The notes under the pieces were generated by a model. It made no database searches. It was given only the letters and a program-made list of their open reading frames with translations, and was not told the origin of the DNA. A program made the translations under genes and the position numbers. This document shows positions 32,610 to 44,980 of a DNA stretch of 64,000 nt, piece by piece. The stretch covers positions 682,001-746,000 of the forward strand of contig WOFQ01000005.1 in the NCBI GenBank assembly GCA_012184525.1. The letters run 5' to 3'. This stretch comes from Xenoacremonium recifei (Eukaryota > Ascomycota > Sordariomycetes > Hypocreales > Nectriaceae). Each line of letters begins with the position of its first letter. The stretch's first letter is position 1.

Positions 32610-34345
32610 ACATCGAAGTAGACCATGACGACTCTGCAGACGTGCAGCCCGGCAAAGTTGAGGTTCACTCGCACGAGGAAGACCCAGCTGTCATGAAGAG
32701 CTTCTTATGGAAATGCGATATTCGCCTGATCCCAGCTCTTGCCTTGACATACCTCTTTAAGTAAGCTAGCTCTAACTGAAGAGGTATCGACGAGTTATTT
32801 GATTGTTACTTATCGCTATGCAGCTCTCTGGATCGTGCCAACCTGGGCAACGCAAAGACCGACGGCCTGGAGGCGGATCTTGGGATGACAGGCAATCAAT
32901 ACAACAAAGTCCTGGATCTTTACTACATCCCGTTCGTTCTCTGTGGACCCCTAGGCACCCTTGTGACGCGATGGATATCCGCAAAGTATAGTCTGATGGG
33001 GATGATGCTTGTCTTTGGCTGTTGCTCGTTAGCAACTGCATTCGTCAAGAACTTCTCAGGACTTATGGCCTGTCGATTCTTTCTGGGAATGTTCGAAGCT
33101 GGGTTCTTCCCATCGTAAGTGGCACTTCTATATCCTGACTCTCTGAGTAGCCACTGACAAATACAGTGTCGTTTACTACATGTCGTCATTCTGGACTCGC
33201 GCGGATATTGCAAGTCGCCTTGGACTTTTCTTCGCTTCGAATGTCATTGCTTCTGCATTCGGAGGTTTGCTGGCCTATGGAACTTTCCAGATACCTGAAA
33301 ATGCCACTAGCTTACGAGGCTGGTCTTACCTCTTTGTCATCGAGGGTTCCATGACAATTCTCCTGGGCATCATTATCGGCATCTATCTTCCTAGGAGCCT
33401 CCAAACTGCCAAGTTCCTCACTCCCCAGGAGAAAGCTGCTGGAGTTGCACGCCAGCTCGCGGACTCTACCGATGAGGTTGATGGCAAGTTCCGCTGGTCA
33501 GAGACTTTGGTCGAGCTGAAAAGCATACACACATACATCCGAATTATTATTGGGTTTAGCATTGCAACCCCCATCTCTTCCAACAATAATTTCCTTGCAC
33601 CAATGGTTGCAAGACTAGGCTATGGACCTGCAAAGACCAATCTGGTGCGTTTTGTCTTCTTTTTCTTGCCATTGTGCGCAGAATCATCTGACTCTACTTA
33701 GTATACTGTTGCACCTGCTTGCACTGCTGCTGTGTTATTGGTAGCATTCTGCTTCTCCTCTGACCGTTTTCGAGAGCGCGGATTGCATTTGATGGCTATT
33801 CTTTCGTTGACTGTTGTCGGCTATATAATTCTTATGGTAGTTGATGAGGATAATCTCGGCGTGAGCTACTTTGCCTTGTTTCTGACGACTGTTGGAGTAA
33901 GTCATCTTCCATTTTCACGGGTCTACCTGCCTACTGTTATTTTCTGGAGTAAAAATGTCTGACTGGTTCATATTACATTTAGGCCTACCCTCTTTCCCCC
34001 ATATTCGCCGCCTGGTGTGTCTCGAATCTTCCTAACATGAATTCTCGATCCTTTACCATCGGGATTATCCTGCCAATGTCGAACCTCACTGGATTCCTCA
34101 CGAGTAACATATTTATCACCAATGAAGCACCGAGATACATCACTGCGCTGCGGACGAACCTAGGAGCTGCATGTATCGCCATGGCTCTCTGCTTCAGCTA
34201 TTCTATGTGGATGCGATGGGAAAACAGTCGCAGAGATAAATTGCATGGCCGATCTACTATGGTAGATAATCACGGGCATGTGGAGGAGTACATCACTCGC
34301 GGAGTTCTGACTGCTACTGACCCCCGATTTCGATTTATGCCCTGA
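32558..34345 (+). CDS. MFS anion transporter, allantoate permease (Dal5)-like group
   Basis: Plasma-membrane symporter of the anion:cation symporter group, whose members import organic anions such as allantoate, nicotinate or pantothenate. Five exons (32558-32760, 32824-33114, 33167-33644, 33702-33896, 33983-34345) give 509 residues. After an acidic N-terminal tail, CDIRLIPALALTYLFNSLDRANLGNAK is the typical first segment of this group (Asp-Arg in TM1). The RFFLGMFEAGFFPS segment marks TM4-5 and GWSYLFVIEGSMTI follows. Twelve membrane segments can be counted. The late NLTGFLTSNIF segment is also typical. The substrate cannot be told. An overlapping upstream ORF may affect translation. Confidence 0.9.
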
Positions 34346-34767
34346 TAAGAGCTCTCAGGTTGGATTAAAGGATACACTTGAGAACAATTCCAAGTTACGA
34401 AAGTCCTATTCTGATATCCTCACTTTGACCTGCACATGCTGATCTGGAATATGTACTTAAGACTTATTAGTGCAGATGCCGAATTGAGTATGAACTCCTA
34501 CGTGAATTGTTTGATGATACGTGCCTAAAGTGGTAGTACCTCGGCAAGTGGGATCTGAAGATCCTCCGAGACCCAATCAGCCGCACCAGCATCTGGCGAT
34601 ATACGAAAGATACAGCCTGTTGAGGTATTTAACCCCGTGAAAACATCGACTCTGATGTAAGAAACCCACCGTATCTGGCACTGCCCTATCGGAAATTTGC
34701 GCTCTTTCGCTACGAGTCTTTGGGTAGAGCAAGTGTCTAGCAGACACTCGCATATCCAAGTCTCGCA
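34346..34767. other. intergenic, thioesterase promoter
   Basis: The space between two genes in tandem orientation. No gene or clear motif seen. Confidence 0.45.
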
Positions 34768-35957
34768 ATGGCACCACAGCCTAAAGAGTGGCCCCGCCAA
34801 TCTTTCCAAGAAGCATTCGAGCTTACCCGTCTACCCGACCAAGTGAAGGAGAATGGTGAGATAATACAGAAGTTTATGAGTCGCCAGCCGGCATGGGTTC
34901 CAGGGAACGAGCTGCCATGGCATTTGGTCGGACTGGAGAATGACAAGCCGTTGAGGTGGGCCTTTGGTGGCATCGTGTATGCGATGGCACCTCTAGCAGC
35001 TTCGAGGGTGGTTGAAGAAGAAGAAGAACGCAATGATGGAATAAAAGGCGTTGCTCCAAAAAGCGGCATTCATGTAAGTTTCCGACCATTCATACACCAG
35101 CTAGACAGTTGAGTCCAGGAGCTAACAAAAACGAGTCGCTGCAAGCCGTGTTCACAAACCCTGGAAGGACTGATAGACCATTTGTCTTCGATGTGTCGAC
35201 TGTTCATTCGAGCCGGTCTTTCTCTACTCGTTTGATCAATGCCAGACAACTTACGAACCCTTCAAGTGTTCCTCAGGGACCTTTCCCACTCTCTGATGCA
35301 GAGTCCTCACTCGGAAGCACTTGCCTTACATGCATTGCAACCTTCAAAAGACAAACCCCAAGCCCCGCGGATATCCAAGAACCGTTGTCGCCACAAGACC
35401 GCTATAGGGATATTTTGAATACTCGCAAGCCTGAAGAGTGGGAAGCGAGTCCCCAAGCGGATATCGACAGGTTAAATGATATGTTTCCGAACGCCGGGCA
35501 TGGGGGCTTTCCAGTCCTTGACATGTACAAAGTTGATATGAGGGCGTTTAATGCGGATAGGCCTCTCCCAGAGAAGAGAGAGCTCATCCTTTATCGGTTA
35601 ATGAAGCCTCTTCCGGTTGAAGATGTGAATGCACATATCTTGTGTCACGCATTTGGAGCTGACAGGAACGGCCTGATTATGCTCGGAAACCATCTTGGAT
35701 ACGGATATGATCTAGGCCCTGTTGCGAGCCTGAGTTATTCTTTCTATGTTCATGTCAATGCGGAAGAAGCTGTCCTACGTGGAGATGGTTTCTGGATACA
35801 AGAGGTTTCTTGGCCAAGAGTTAGTGCTGGGAGGGGAATGATGGAAAGTAGAATTTGGAGCCCAGAAGGAAAGCATGTCGCAACTGGTTATCAGGATGGG
35901 ATTATTATGCCCGGCAAAGAGCTGAGCGCTACCCTAGCAGAGAAAGGCAAACTTTGA
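34768..35957 (+). CDS. acyl-CoA thioesterase II-like protein
   Basis: Hydrolyses acyl-CoA to free acid and CoA; fungal members act in peroxisomes or the cytosol. Two exons (34768-35073, 35136-35957) give 375 residues; the intron (GTAAGT donor, CTAAC branch, ACGAG acceptor) falls exactly in the IH|SLQAVF segment, the usual HSL of the first hotdog domain. The N-terminal hotdog spans about 40-170, with WAFGGIVYAMA and VHSSRSFSTRLINARQ. The second hotdog (about 225-365) has NAHILCHAFGADRNG, NHLGYG and HVNAEEAVLRGDGFWIQEV. The C-terminus AEKGKL is not a clear PTS1 (SKL-like) signal. It may work with the neighbouring hydrolase and transporter, but that is a guess. Confidence 0.88.
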
Positions 35958-36380
35958 CGGATAGATTTGAGGCGAAACCATATATAATGTTTCTTTAGGA
36001 TGACATGCTATGTTAATTAGTAGATGAAATCATATTCCATACTTCAACCTGGGCGCTAGGCTGTCTGATTGAAGTTCTATCGCTCTCGAGTCAAAGAGAA
36101 TTACTGGATTACTGGCATATAAAGGACACAAGAATCGATTGCCGGGAAATTTGTTGAGGAATTGGGTGTAGCAAGACTGCTATTGTTTTATTGCCAGTCC
36201 CAGCTCAATATAATTAGATCCCGCGAACGACGAGTCTAACTACAGGGTCGAGTTTTCCTGCATACACATGCCCTTCTATTTTTCACGAACGCCTCATTTT
36301 CACCATGACCTCAAACTATCAATTTTCGTTAAAGGACCGAAGAAAATCGACTGAATCCTAGGCTAAGTTCTATCGTGCGC
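35958..36380. other. convergent intergenic region
   Basis: AT-rich 3' regions of two converging genes. No gene seen. Confidence 0.5.
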
Positions 36381-37961
36381 CTACTGGTAGGAGACGGTCT
36401 TCTCGTGACACTCGATGCTATTTGCTGGGTTAGTATGTATTTGAACAGATACGCCAACAGAACTGACCCGTATTTCTCGCGAAGTTCCTTCATCAAGGGC
36501 TCGTTGATCTTGTCGTTCATGGGCGCAAGGATACCCTTGTCAGAGATAGTACCATTAAGGACGGCCTTAACAGCTATTGAACGATGGCATTAGCATTTCC
36601 CACGCTGTCATTTAGATATGGCGTGAACTCACCAACTGCGCAAGGGATTCCGACCAAGCGGGTCATGGCAGAATAACCCTTGGGGTCGCCGTTCTCGCAC
36701 AGGGTCGAGGTGCGCGTCTCGCGGCGGCCATCCTTGTGCTCGATGAGGAACTTGTGCTGCAGCATAACCATGTCGCGCTCGCCCTCCTCGTACTGCATCT
36801 TCTTCTCCAGGGTAGCGCACAGAGTGTCCAGAGGGTTGCCTCGGGGAATGATAGGATCCTCCGAGAAGAGACCGAGCCACTGAAGGCCGCTGAGGATGCG
36901 CTGCTGCTCCTCGGGCGAATCGAACTGGGCCTTGGAGAGGACGGTGGCCTGGAGGTCCGCGGCGCTTGCCGAGCCAGCTCCAATAACAGCCTTGGTAGCC
37001 TCTTGCCACGAGATGGGCTTGGAGAGCGCCTCGACGGGCGTGTCCTCAAGGAAGCCGAGGTCTACAAGCACACGGATGAACTGGGGGAAGCCCTGGTATC
37101 GCAGGGTGCCGCGGACAATCGTCTGGGCCTCGGGGATGTTGTAGCGCTCCTTGTAAGGGGTCGAGTCTCGGTTAGGGTACGCCACGAAGGAGTAGCCAGG
37201 GTAGATGTAGTAAGGCTTCGCAGTGCCCATGAGGTCCTTGCCAGCAACCTCGACGATCTTGCCGTCCTGCCACCACTTGCCGGCGTTGCGCAGGGCCAGA
37301 AGCACACCGCGCGACGACCAGGAGAACTTGTAACCGAGCGGGTTGTCCGAGTCCTCGGCCGCGGGCAGACCGCCACAGAAGCTCTTGAACTCGAGGATCT
37401 TGCCGCCCTCGCGGTGCACCTCGTTGATGGTCTTGACAGCGTAGAGATGGTCAATGCCAGGGTCCAGACCGATCTCGTTCATGACGGTGATGCCCGCCGC
37501 CTTAGCCTCGGCGTCAAGCTCCTGCATGGCAGGCGACACGTAGCTGGTGGTCACGACATGCTTCTTGTTGCGGATAGCGGACTTGATCACCGCGGCGTGG
37601 AAGGTGTAGGGGATCAGGCTGATGACCAGGTCGTGCTGGGCAACGGCGGCATCGAGAGCCTGGTCATTGGCGACATCGATCGAGACGGGGGTGGCCAGCT
37701 TGACGCCCTCGGCGAGCTTCTTGGCGGTGTCGATGTTTCGGCAAGCTATGGGACAGCAAGTCAGTACATGAAGGCAGCAGAAGTAATGCTCGCTTACCGA
37801 CTGTCACGGCGATACCAGCCTCGCAGAGAATATCCAGGGTGGGCTGAGCGACGAAGCCCGCTCCGAGGAGGAGTACCTTTCTATACATGCCTCGCGTCAG
37901 CAATGCGCATTTCGAGGTATTCAATGGCCGCAATTTCGGAAACTTACTGTCCAGAACCCAT
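36381..37961 (-). CDS. LYS9: saccharopine dehydrogenase (NADP+, L-glutamate-forming)
   Basis: Joins L-aminoadipate semialdehyde and glutamate into saccharopine, the penultimate step of fungal lysine biosynthesis in the cytosol. Five exons (37961-37948, 37880-37798, 37745-36633, 36573-36468, 36417-36381) give 450 residues, matching the yeast enzyme's size. Exon 1 encodes just over four residues (MGSGQ), and exon 2 opens with KVLLLGAGFVAQP, the Rossmann dinucleotide-binding motif. Downstream are SYVSPAMQELD, GLDPGIDH and KSFCGGLPA, all diagnostic of the family. The last exons encode VLNGTISDKGILAP and YGIECHEK. An unusual feature is the very short first and last coding exons. A TGACTC site lies about 105 bp upstream. 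A 426-codon open frame on the other strand is a GC-driven shadow. Confidence 0.96.
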
Positions 37962-38508
37962 TTTGATAGACTGTGCCTCTGAGAATGAAGTTGTTTCCAG
38001 AAAGCTGTTGTTGTAGGGTGTAAATTTGGAACGGGAGCGAAATCGGAACCCCTCCACGGCGAAGGAGTCATAATATTTTTTCGGCCTATGATTGGGCCTG
38101 CCCCTCCCCCTCCTCTTCCCCTCTTTAAAATTCCTGGCGGGGTTGCGATCATCGGAGACTTGCGATAAGGAAGAGGTACTGGCATAAAAACAAGCTAGAA
38201 GCCGCTTTGGCCTGCATCGGACGTCAACGAAGAACAAAGATTGCTTTCCCGCAAGCCACGATGTTGTGGAATGCAGCGAGCAATTTTCCAGCAGGCACGG
38301 GACGCTGCATGGTCAGCTCGAGATGCCTAGACCCTACAATTGCGACGGAGATTCGGGGGGCTGAGGAGAGGGAAGAACAAAGGACTATGTAACAAAGAAC
38401 TGTTGAAGTACATCAGCGAGTCTTCGCACATCCTCTGCTTCTTAATTTACCTTTCTGCATCTCGATCAAAAGTCTCATTACCTTTCAGTGCCTCTAACTG
38501 TGACGACG
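37962..38508. promoter_or_regulatory. divergent promoter LYS9 / membrane protein
   Basis: On the LYS9 side there is TGACTC on the minus strand (38070-38065), the core site of CPC1/Gcn4, the activator of amino-acid biosynthesis genes, and a CCAAT box on the minus strand (38095-38091). Their positions, about 105 and 130 bp before the LYS9 start, are usual for such sites. The binding itself is inferred. Confidence 0.55.
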
Positions 38509-39986
38509 ATGATTCCCCCAGACCACATAACCCGAAGGCCCACACAGGCCGTTGATGGGCGAGCACGGCTTGGAGATGAACGAGAACAGCGTCGGAGACG
38601 CCACCCGACCATACCACGCAGCGAGCAGTTCGTTGACATGTATGGTGATAAAATAATCGTCGAGGAGGACGAGGACGGAGACACGATGGTTGCGCGAAGT
38701 AAGGAATGGCCACAAGTTGCGCGATCGGAGCGCACATCCTTCCGTCTGTGTTCTTTCATTTATTACTTCCTGGTCTTTAATGCGTTCATGGCCATTTTAT
38801 TCCTCACCGTTAGGGTTAATCAGTGGCTACTCCTCAACGAAGCTATCGACAGAGAGCGCGAGTTTGCCAACCTTGGACATCTTTCTTTTCGTCCAAGTGT
38901 TCCTTTCCTCAAGACGGTGAAGGAAGCCACCGAGTCTGTTGTTGCAGGCCTCGTCTTGATGGGGTACCCGATATACTATGAGGAGGCAGGTGAAACTCTC
39001 GACAGCCTGATTAAGAAGAAGCCCGAGGAAAGGGATATCAACACCGAATACTTAGAGACTCAGCCGTACAGCATTCTCCGTGCCCTTGACCGGACTATTT
39101 CTTTCTGCGAAGATGTATCCGAAGTCGTCGGGGATGCGGAGGTCAGAGAGCTTGCAAGCAACTGGACTGGCAACAACAAGCTGGCTATGATTGCTCTGGG
39201 ACACTCATTTGCAAAAGGAGGCTCCGAGTTTGAATACGAGACTCTTGGGCTGAGTGGGCTCGCCGTGAGGTTGAGAAGCATGGCAGTCAAGTTCTCCGCT
39301 TTCGACCGCGACTGTGATCCTGATATCAACTATGAAATGAAGAATGGAGAGCGAGCCATACTGGCAAATGAGATGAAGAGGGATCTGTACCGTTACAACA
39401 GAACCCTCACCTCCCTCGGAGAGCAGGTGAAGCTCAGGCTATGGGCCATCGAGAGTAGTCTACCAACCATCCGCAGCTGCTCTCGTATGCTGCGAGAGAT
39501 GAACCATCATCCAACGTAAGTCAACTAACTCCTTACTTTTCGGAAAGGAAGCTTAGCTAAACTTATTGTAGGAATCTTTTAGCAGAGCACCCCCTTTTAA
39601 GTTATGATGTTGGCTTCCATGCGGGATTGCTCAGACGCCTTGAGCCTAGCGCTGCAACGATTTCCCGAACGGTGCGTGTAGGTCATAAAGACAATCAAAA
39701 GCGCATGCACTCATTTGAGCGTTTCTCTCGGCAATACGATACGATTGTCAGTCAATGTTGGGCTAAGAACCATGGGTTTGAGGGCTACAATCGCTATTGC
39801 ATCCTGCAGCTCGGAAACCCAGCAGAAATCTCCAAGAGCCTCTATGAACTCCGGGATTGGATCATCGCCGCAAATTATACCTTGACACACGCGCATGACA
39901 GTGCTCGAGACGATGTTATCCAAGCGCGATTAAAATTCCAGACTGCCAAAGACATGGGTCTTGGCAAAAAGTCGCCAGAGAACTGA
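38509..39986 (+). CDS. single-pass membrane protein, function unknown
   Basis: Two exons (38509-39515, 39572-39986) give 473 residues; intron donor GTAAGT, acceptor TTGTAG. I recognise no family. An Arg-rich N-terminal tail of about 75 residues is followed by one strong membrane helix (SFIYYFLVFNAFMAILFLTV, about residues 83-102). The rest is a largely helical domain with amphipathic stretches and several N-x-S/T sites (for example NWTG, NYTL), which suggests it faces the lumen or outside. The second exon has the GFHAGLLRRLEPSAATISRTV and RYCILQLGNPAEISKSLYELRDW segments. The topology would be type II. It is divergent from LYS9 and has no evident functional link to it. Confidence 0.75.
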
Positions 39987-40822
39987 GGTGTCTTTGGAGA
40001 AAAAGACGTTGAGCGTCTGGCCGTGATGGATCGCCTTGGAAAGCCTTTCTGGATGCCCATGTGGATGTGGTGTCGGCTTCACAGGAACAACTGCATGGTT
40101 TATTGGACCCCAGAGTCCTTCAAACCGCCCAAAAAGTGATGGCAAATGCAGCTCCTTGGCTGGTTGGCTGGTCTCGTGCGAAGATTGAGGCGTCAATTAT
40201 CCGTTTTATGGTTGTAATTATTTCTGGAAGTTCAATGCTTGGTATTTTTCCTCGTACCCTATTGATTGCCTCGTTCAATCGTTCGCTTTCCTAATCGTAG
40301 TCATCGAAACATTGGTAGTCTTAATTGGGGCCCAGGTTGGACGCTGATGCCTCGAGCCTTTCCGCACCATTTCCGTGTTGAGGCAGACTAGAGCGAGCAT
40401 GGATGTATGATGTCGGAGCTGAGGTATGAGGCCGGGTCACGTCCGTCACCACCGTTTTGCAAGTCGGGCGCTTAAGCAGGCTACGAACGACGAAACAGAC
40501 CTATTCCTGATCGTGTCTCAGGAGGCATAGAGTATCGCATTATGATTGGCATAACACAGCCGGGTGATCTTCACTGTTGGTCGTTGGCGCCGGCCTAAAG
40601 CTCCTGGAACCAACAACGGATCCGCACCGCAACACTGCCTCAACCAACACTCCGACATGTCGCATTTGACGAGAGACGGCGATTCCTATAAAGGCATGGA
40701 ACTTCTCCGAAGGTAGTGGATCGAAAATAAAATTGATCGTCCAGAGAATCCAATTTTTGTTTCATGAGTTTCCAGTGTACAGCAAAAGGGCTCCATTCAA
40801 TAATTCACACCAGTGACACACA
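39987..40822. other. intergenic, upstream of the GTPase gene
   Basis: No credible gene. The ORF at 40061-40294 is open but has no domain or splice support. The final 150 bp are AT-rich promoter-like sequence before the GTPase start. Confidence 0.45.
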
Positions 40823-43800
40823 ATGGCGAGCATTGCGGCAGACATCCCACTTCGTTCAATTGAGAGCGATACTCTCTCAATACATCTGACAACACCAAGC
40901 TCAACTTCACCATTGAACCCACAATCTGGCCGTGACGGGGGCCGTGCAGGCACCTCCTCCCGATCAGCTAGATCCCAAACTAATGGTCTCACATCCGGCG
41001 TTCAGAACATACGACTGACTGACCAGAGCGACCTCCCGCATCTAGAAGAGCTCAATCGTGCCATAGAAGAGGTTGCACGCGGTTCAGACAGTCGCCCTGC
41101 GTCTCTTTCACCGGAAGTTCACAGAGACGATACACCTCGGCAGCGACGACATTCGAGGCGATCAGTTTCTAGAGCCACTCCGGCACGCCACGAGGTCAGC
41201 GATGAACCTACTCCTGATGATGCTTTCCATTCCACAAAGTTTCAGAATGCCTTCCAAGATGCGAGACGGCTCATGTCGAGTCTGGAGAGTGTCCTGTCTA
41301 GTTCCTCGTTGCATGCTGAGCCTGACTCGACCATCGGAAAACTACATGAAGATGCCCAAGAATTGGCCGCTTTTCAGTATCCGGCCACCCGAACGGTTGG
41401 GCTTGTCGGAGACTCGGGAGCCGGTAAGTGTTTCGGGTCGCTAACAGTAGACCGGCAACAAAGAGCCTTATCCATCTCGCTAACAGAACGAACAGGGAAA
41501 AGCAGTCTTCTCAACTCTCTTCTAGACCGGAAAGATCTCGCAAGATCGGTACGCCACGGTCTTTAAATGACATATTCAGGATCTGTTAACAGTCGTTAGA
41601 GTAATAATGGCGAAGCGTGCACTTGCGTCCCGACAGAATATCATTACCATAGGGTTGACGGCATCACCATCACAGTAACTCTTTTTACGGAGCCCCAACT
41701 TGTGGATCAGCTTACGGAACTGTTGCGGGCATACCGTCGTTTTCATATCGATGGATCAGAGCTAGATGATGCTGACAGAGCCTACTCCGAGGAGAGGGCA
41801 AGCCTCGCCATAGCTACGTTCCAGGCGATGTTTCGGGGCTTGATGAACGACGAAGACTTTCTAGTCGATCAGTCAGAAGATGAAGTCCTTGAATGCTTGA
41901 CTGAATGGGCTACTCGTGGAAGACCTGTGGAAATCAACACCGAGCAGTCGGGCTTGTCGCTGCAAGCTGGGTCTGATGCCTTGATGGAGCTATCGTCTGA
42001 GCCAGCAGCACGAGACCAACCAGCAAAATGGCCATATATAAAGAGCATCCAGTTAGAATAACTATCTGAACGAAACGATACATCTCACTAACTTGACTGA
42101 TTAGGGTGTTTCTGGATGCTCATATTTTGAGCAGGGGTCTTATCCTCGTTGATCTTCCAGGTACGTCCAGGGTTTTCTGCCGAACACCCACGATAGGTCG
42201 CGTTGCTGACAAAATTTACGAATTCAAGGTCTCCGTGATTTGAATGTTGCTCGCCGTGATATAACGGAACGCTACCTGCTGGACTGCGACGAGATATTTG
42301 TCATTTGTCCCAGTGGTCGCGCGGTGACTGATCAAGGAGTTCGAGACGTTTTCCAACTAGCTGAAGATGCCGACCTTGCAAACGTCGCGATCGTCTGCAC
42401 TCGATCTGATGTAAGTTCCAAAGCCCAATATGTACCAGTTCACTAGTCCATGCTGATCTTTCAGGACATCCTCGCCAGCGAAGCCCTCAGGGACTGGCAA
42501 GACGATGAAAGGGGACATAGGGTTAGAGAGTTGATGAGCATAATCCGGGCCGACGAGCGTGAAGAATCGGACATCGAACAAGACCTCAAGGACTTGGAAG
42601 GCGATGGAGACCTCACACGTGAGGACATTGTTGTACAAACCGATCTATATAAGGAACAAAATGCTGTTAGGTTAGGATCCAACAACCGGGAGGCCCTTTC
42701 CCTATTTGCGAAGCTGAGACTGACGTGAAGAATAGACTCCAAAAAAAGGCCCACGAATTTGAGTAAGTCTACCTTTTAGCTAAAATAGTAAGCCCAAAGC
42801 GTGAAATGGTCACTAATAGTCTTTAGGCTCCAAGAATTCATTATCAACACGAGGAATGAGCATATAAGGGAAGGATTGCATGCGGAATATGATTCCCGGG
42901 TCTCTGAAGGGAGTTTGTCGATTTTCTGTGTGAGCAACAGGATATACTGGGATATGCGAGAAAAGGAGCCCAAGGTTGCTCTCCCGTATTTGAACCTAAG
43001 TGGCATCATTGAGCTACGCAAACGTTGCATCGCACTCGTTGCGAACAGTCAGCGCCAGATAGCGACGCGGTATATGAAGGATGAGATTCCTGCACTGCTA
43101 GCAAAGATCGAACTATGGGTTCAGTCTGGAGCACGGAGTGGGAGTGAAGAGCGCCGAGCTCGGATATGCCGTGCTCTGGACGAAGCTGAATGCCAGTTAG
43201 CAAGAGTGAGTCTTGAACCCTTTCTCTGGAAACGGCGACACTTGATTCATCTTCCGAATTGAATGGCTCAGAAGAGTTGATGCATCTGCACAGGATCTAA
43301 ATTCGAGTACTAGTATGCCAAATCGCATTTCTAGACTACTCAGAAGTGACTTTAATGGTCAGATTTATGATCGTGAGTAAATTTACTTCATAGCTTTACA
43401 ATCTTCATGAAGCTATGAGTAGCATAATTTGTTTTAATGGTATCTGGGGCTGACTCTAAACCCAAGTACGTGATACATCCTCCTGGAGCAGATCAGCCAG
43501 ACATGCAGCAAGCGAATGGCAAGGGGTTAGTTGTCAATCTTGAGTCACCCCCGTTGAAGAGCTAAGTTTACTAACAACCAAGCTCAGTGGCATCACGGTA
43601 GGAATCCTCGTTTTCACATTCGTCTGTCACGCAACTGATAATAGTTTCTTGAAAGCATCCTTTTCCGCATTTTGCCGCAATTACGGAAGTTATTCAACAG
43701 AAAAGGCCGGTTCCCACAACTGGAATGAAGAAGCTATGGAAGGCATGGTTCATGATCTGGAGGATCCATGGGAAAGACTTCGTACGAGTCTTGAGGAGCA

Positions 43801-44622
43801 ATATGATGAGCTCGATGATTTAGTCGAGGAGAAGACCGACGAAGCATGCGACCAAATTGGTGAGTACTATAGCCAACTGCATTTTTTATTGTTTGAGAGG
43901 GATCACTCTTTACGTGCACACTTTAAAAAAAAGCTGGCTAGGTCTATCAGCTAATCTGACATTTAGCTACGACGGAGGTCGATGGCGATGACGCCGTCCT
44001 TACTACGGTTAGACAAGGACTAAATTCGCAAGGAAACTTGCTCCAAAGTCAAATTGAGCGGTCTTACAAGCAATTTGAATCCGATCTCCGGTAATTGCAC
44101 TCGCAACCTCTTGAAAAAGGCGTTTTCTCCTGCAAGAGCAGCTGACTGAATAAACTCGCAGGCTTCTGGGAATCGACACTCTTTCAGGGATTAGAACGTC
44201 CCTCTTCGGAAGAGCCGTAGAGGATTCTTATAGGAGATCCAATGCTGAGTCTGGTAAGAAGATTTGCCTGTGTGGAAAATTTTGAACTGCATTTTGCTGA
44301 ACAGTCATTAGGCCGTGGTAGCGATGCTCGACGAAAGTCAATCATCACCAGTGGTCTTACCAGAGAAGATGTCTTTAGAGATCTGACGAGAACCTCAAGA
44401 GATAGCTTCAGAGACCACGCAAATACTTTCCAGGAAGCGGTTCAGACTGCTATACGCCGATACCTACAGCAGGCTCAGAGGACATTCGATATGGTCAGGA
44501 GTGAGAATGTTGCTCGGGAGAGTGAAAGAGATCCTGATTTTCGACTTCGCGTAGAGGATGCCACTAGGGATGGGAGAGAAGTCATTGGCAGGATATGCTC
44601 TGAGGTCCTTCATGAAGGCTAA
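40823..44622 (+). CDS. dynamin-like large GTPase, nuclear GTPase SLIP-GC type
   Basis: A multi-exon gene for about 950-970 residues. My exons are 40823-41423, 41496-41548, 41600-42051, 42105-42160, 42229-42410, 42465-42665, 42719-42762, 42827-43195, 43272-43372, an unresolved exon within about 43450-43540, 43588-43597, 43656-43859, 43967-44090, 44162-44253 and 44312-44622. The N-terminal about 130 residues are disordered. The G domain has the P-loop GDSGAGKS (about 196-203, split by an intron), ACTCVPTEY as switch I, LVDLPGLRD as the DxxG motif and VCTRSD as a TKxD-like motif. A long helical stalk follows, with SVFCVSN-like, WHHASFSAFCR and NWNEEAM blocks that resemble fungal SLIP-GC-like GTPases. 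Their molecular role in fungi is little known. Several donors are GTTAG; with canonical donors alone the frame breaks near 42725 and 43210, so a decaying gene is the alternative. Confidence 0.78.
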
Positions 44623-44980
44623 AGTGCAGTATCCGGGTCCTTGTTGTGCATCTTGCTCCCCGGAATGCAAACTTCAAGCTCTTTAATGCTACCTAGAGTT
44701 TGCCAAGTTCCGCTAGCACACGTGTACCCGTCGAATAGACCTGTCATCGTAACAACCAGAATAAACGTCCACTGAGGGTATTGAAATTTAAAACAGCCAC
44801 GATATATGCAGTTAGGAGAACTTGTGTACTGTCGCTGCCGCCATCTTCTCGGTACGCTCGTTGAGAAACTTAAATAAGACAGCGAGATTAGGCGCCTAAG
44901 CCAGGAACAAGTACGCAGAGTTATTATTTTAAGCAGAAATGATGAAAAACCCCAAAATTTGTCCTATATCAATTGCCAGT
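44623..44980. other. convergent intergenic region
   Basis: AT-rich spacer between converging genes. Nothing recognisable. Confidence 0.5.

Noticed and set aside
36736..38016. 426-codon open frame on the plus strand across LYS9
   Set aside because: It is antisense to a fully supported five-exon gene; the low stop density follows from GC-biased third positions, and the protein shows no domain and Leu/Val/Gly-rich shadow composition.
40061..40294. 77-codon plus-strand ORF
   Set aside because: No homology pattern recognised; an intron joining it to neighbours in frame could not be found.
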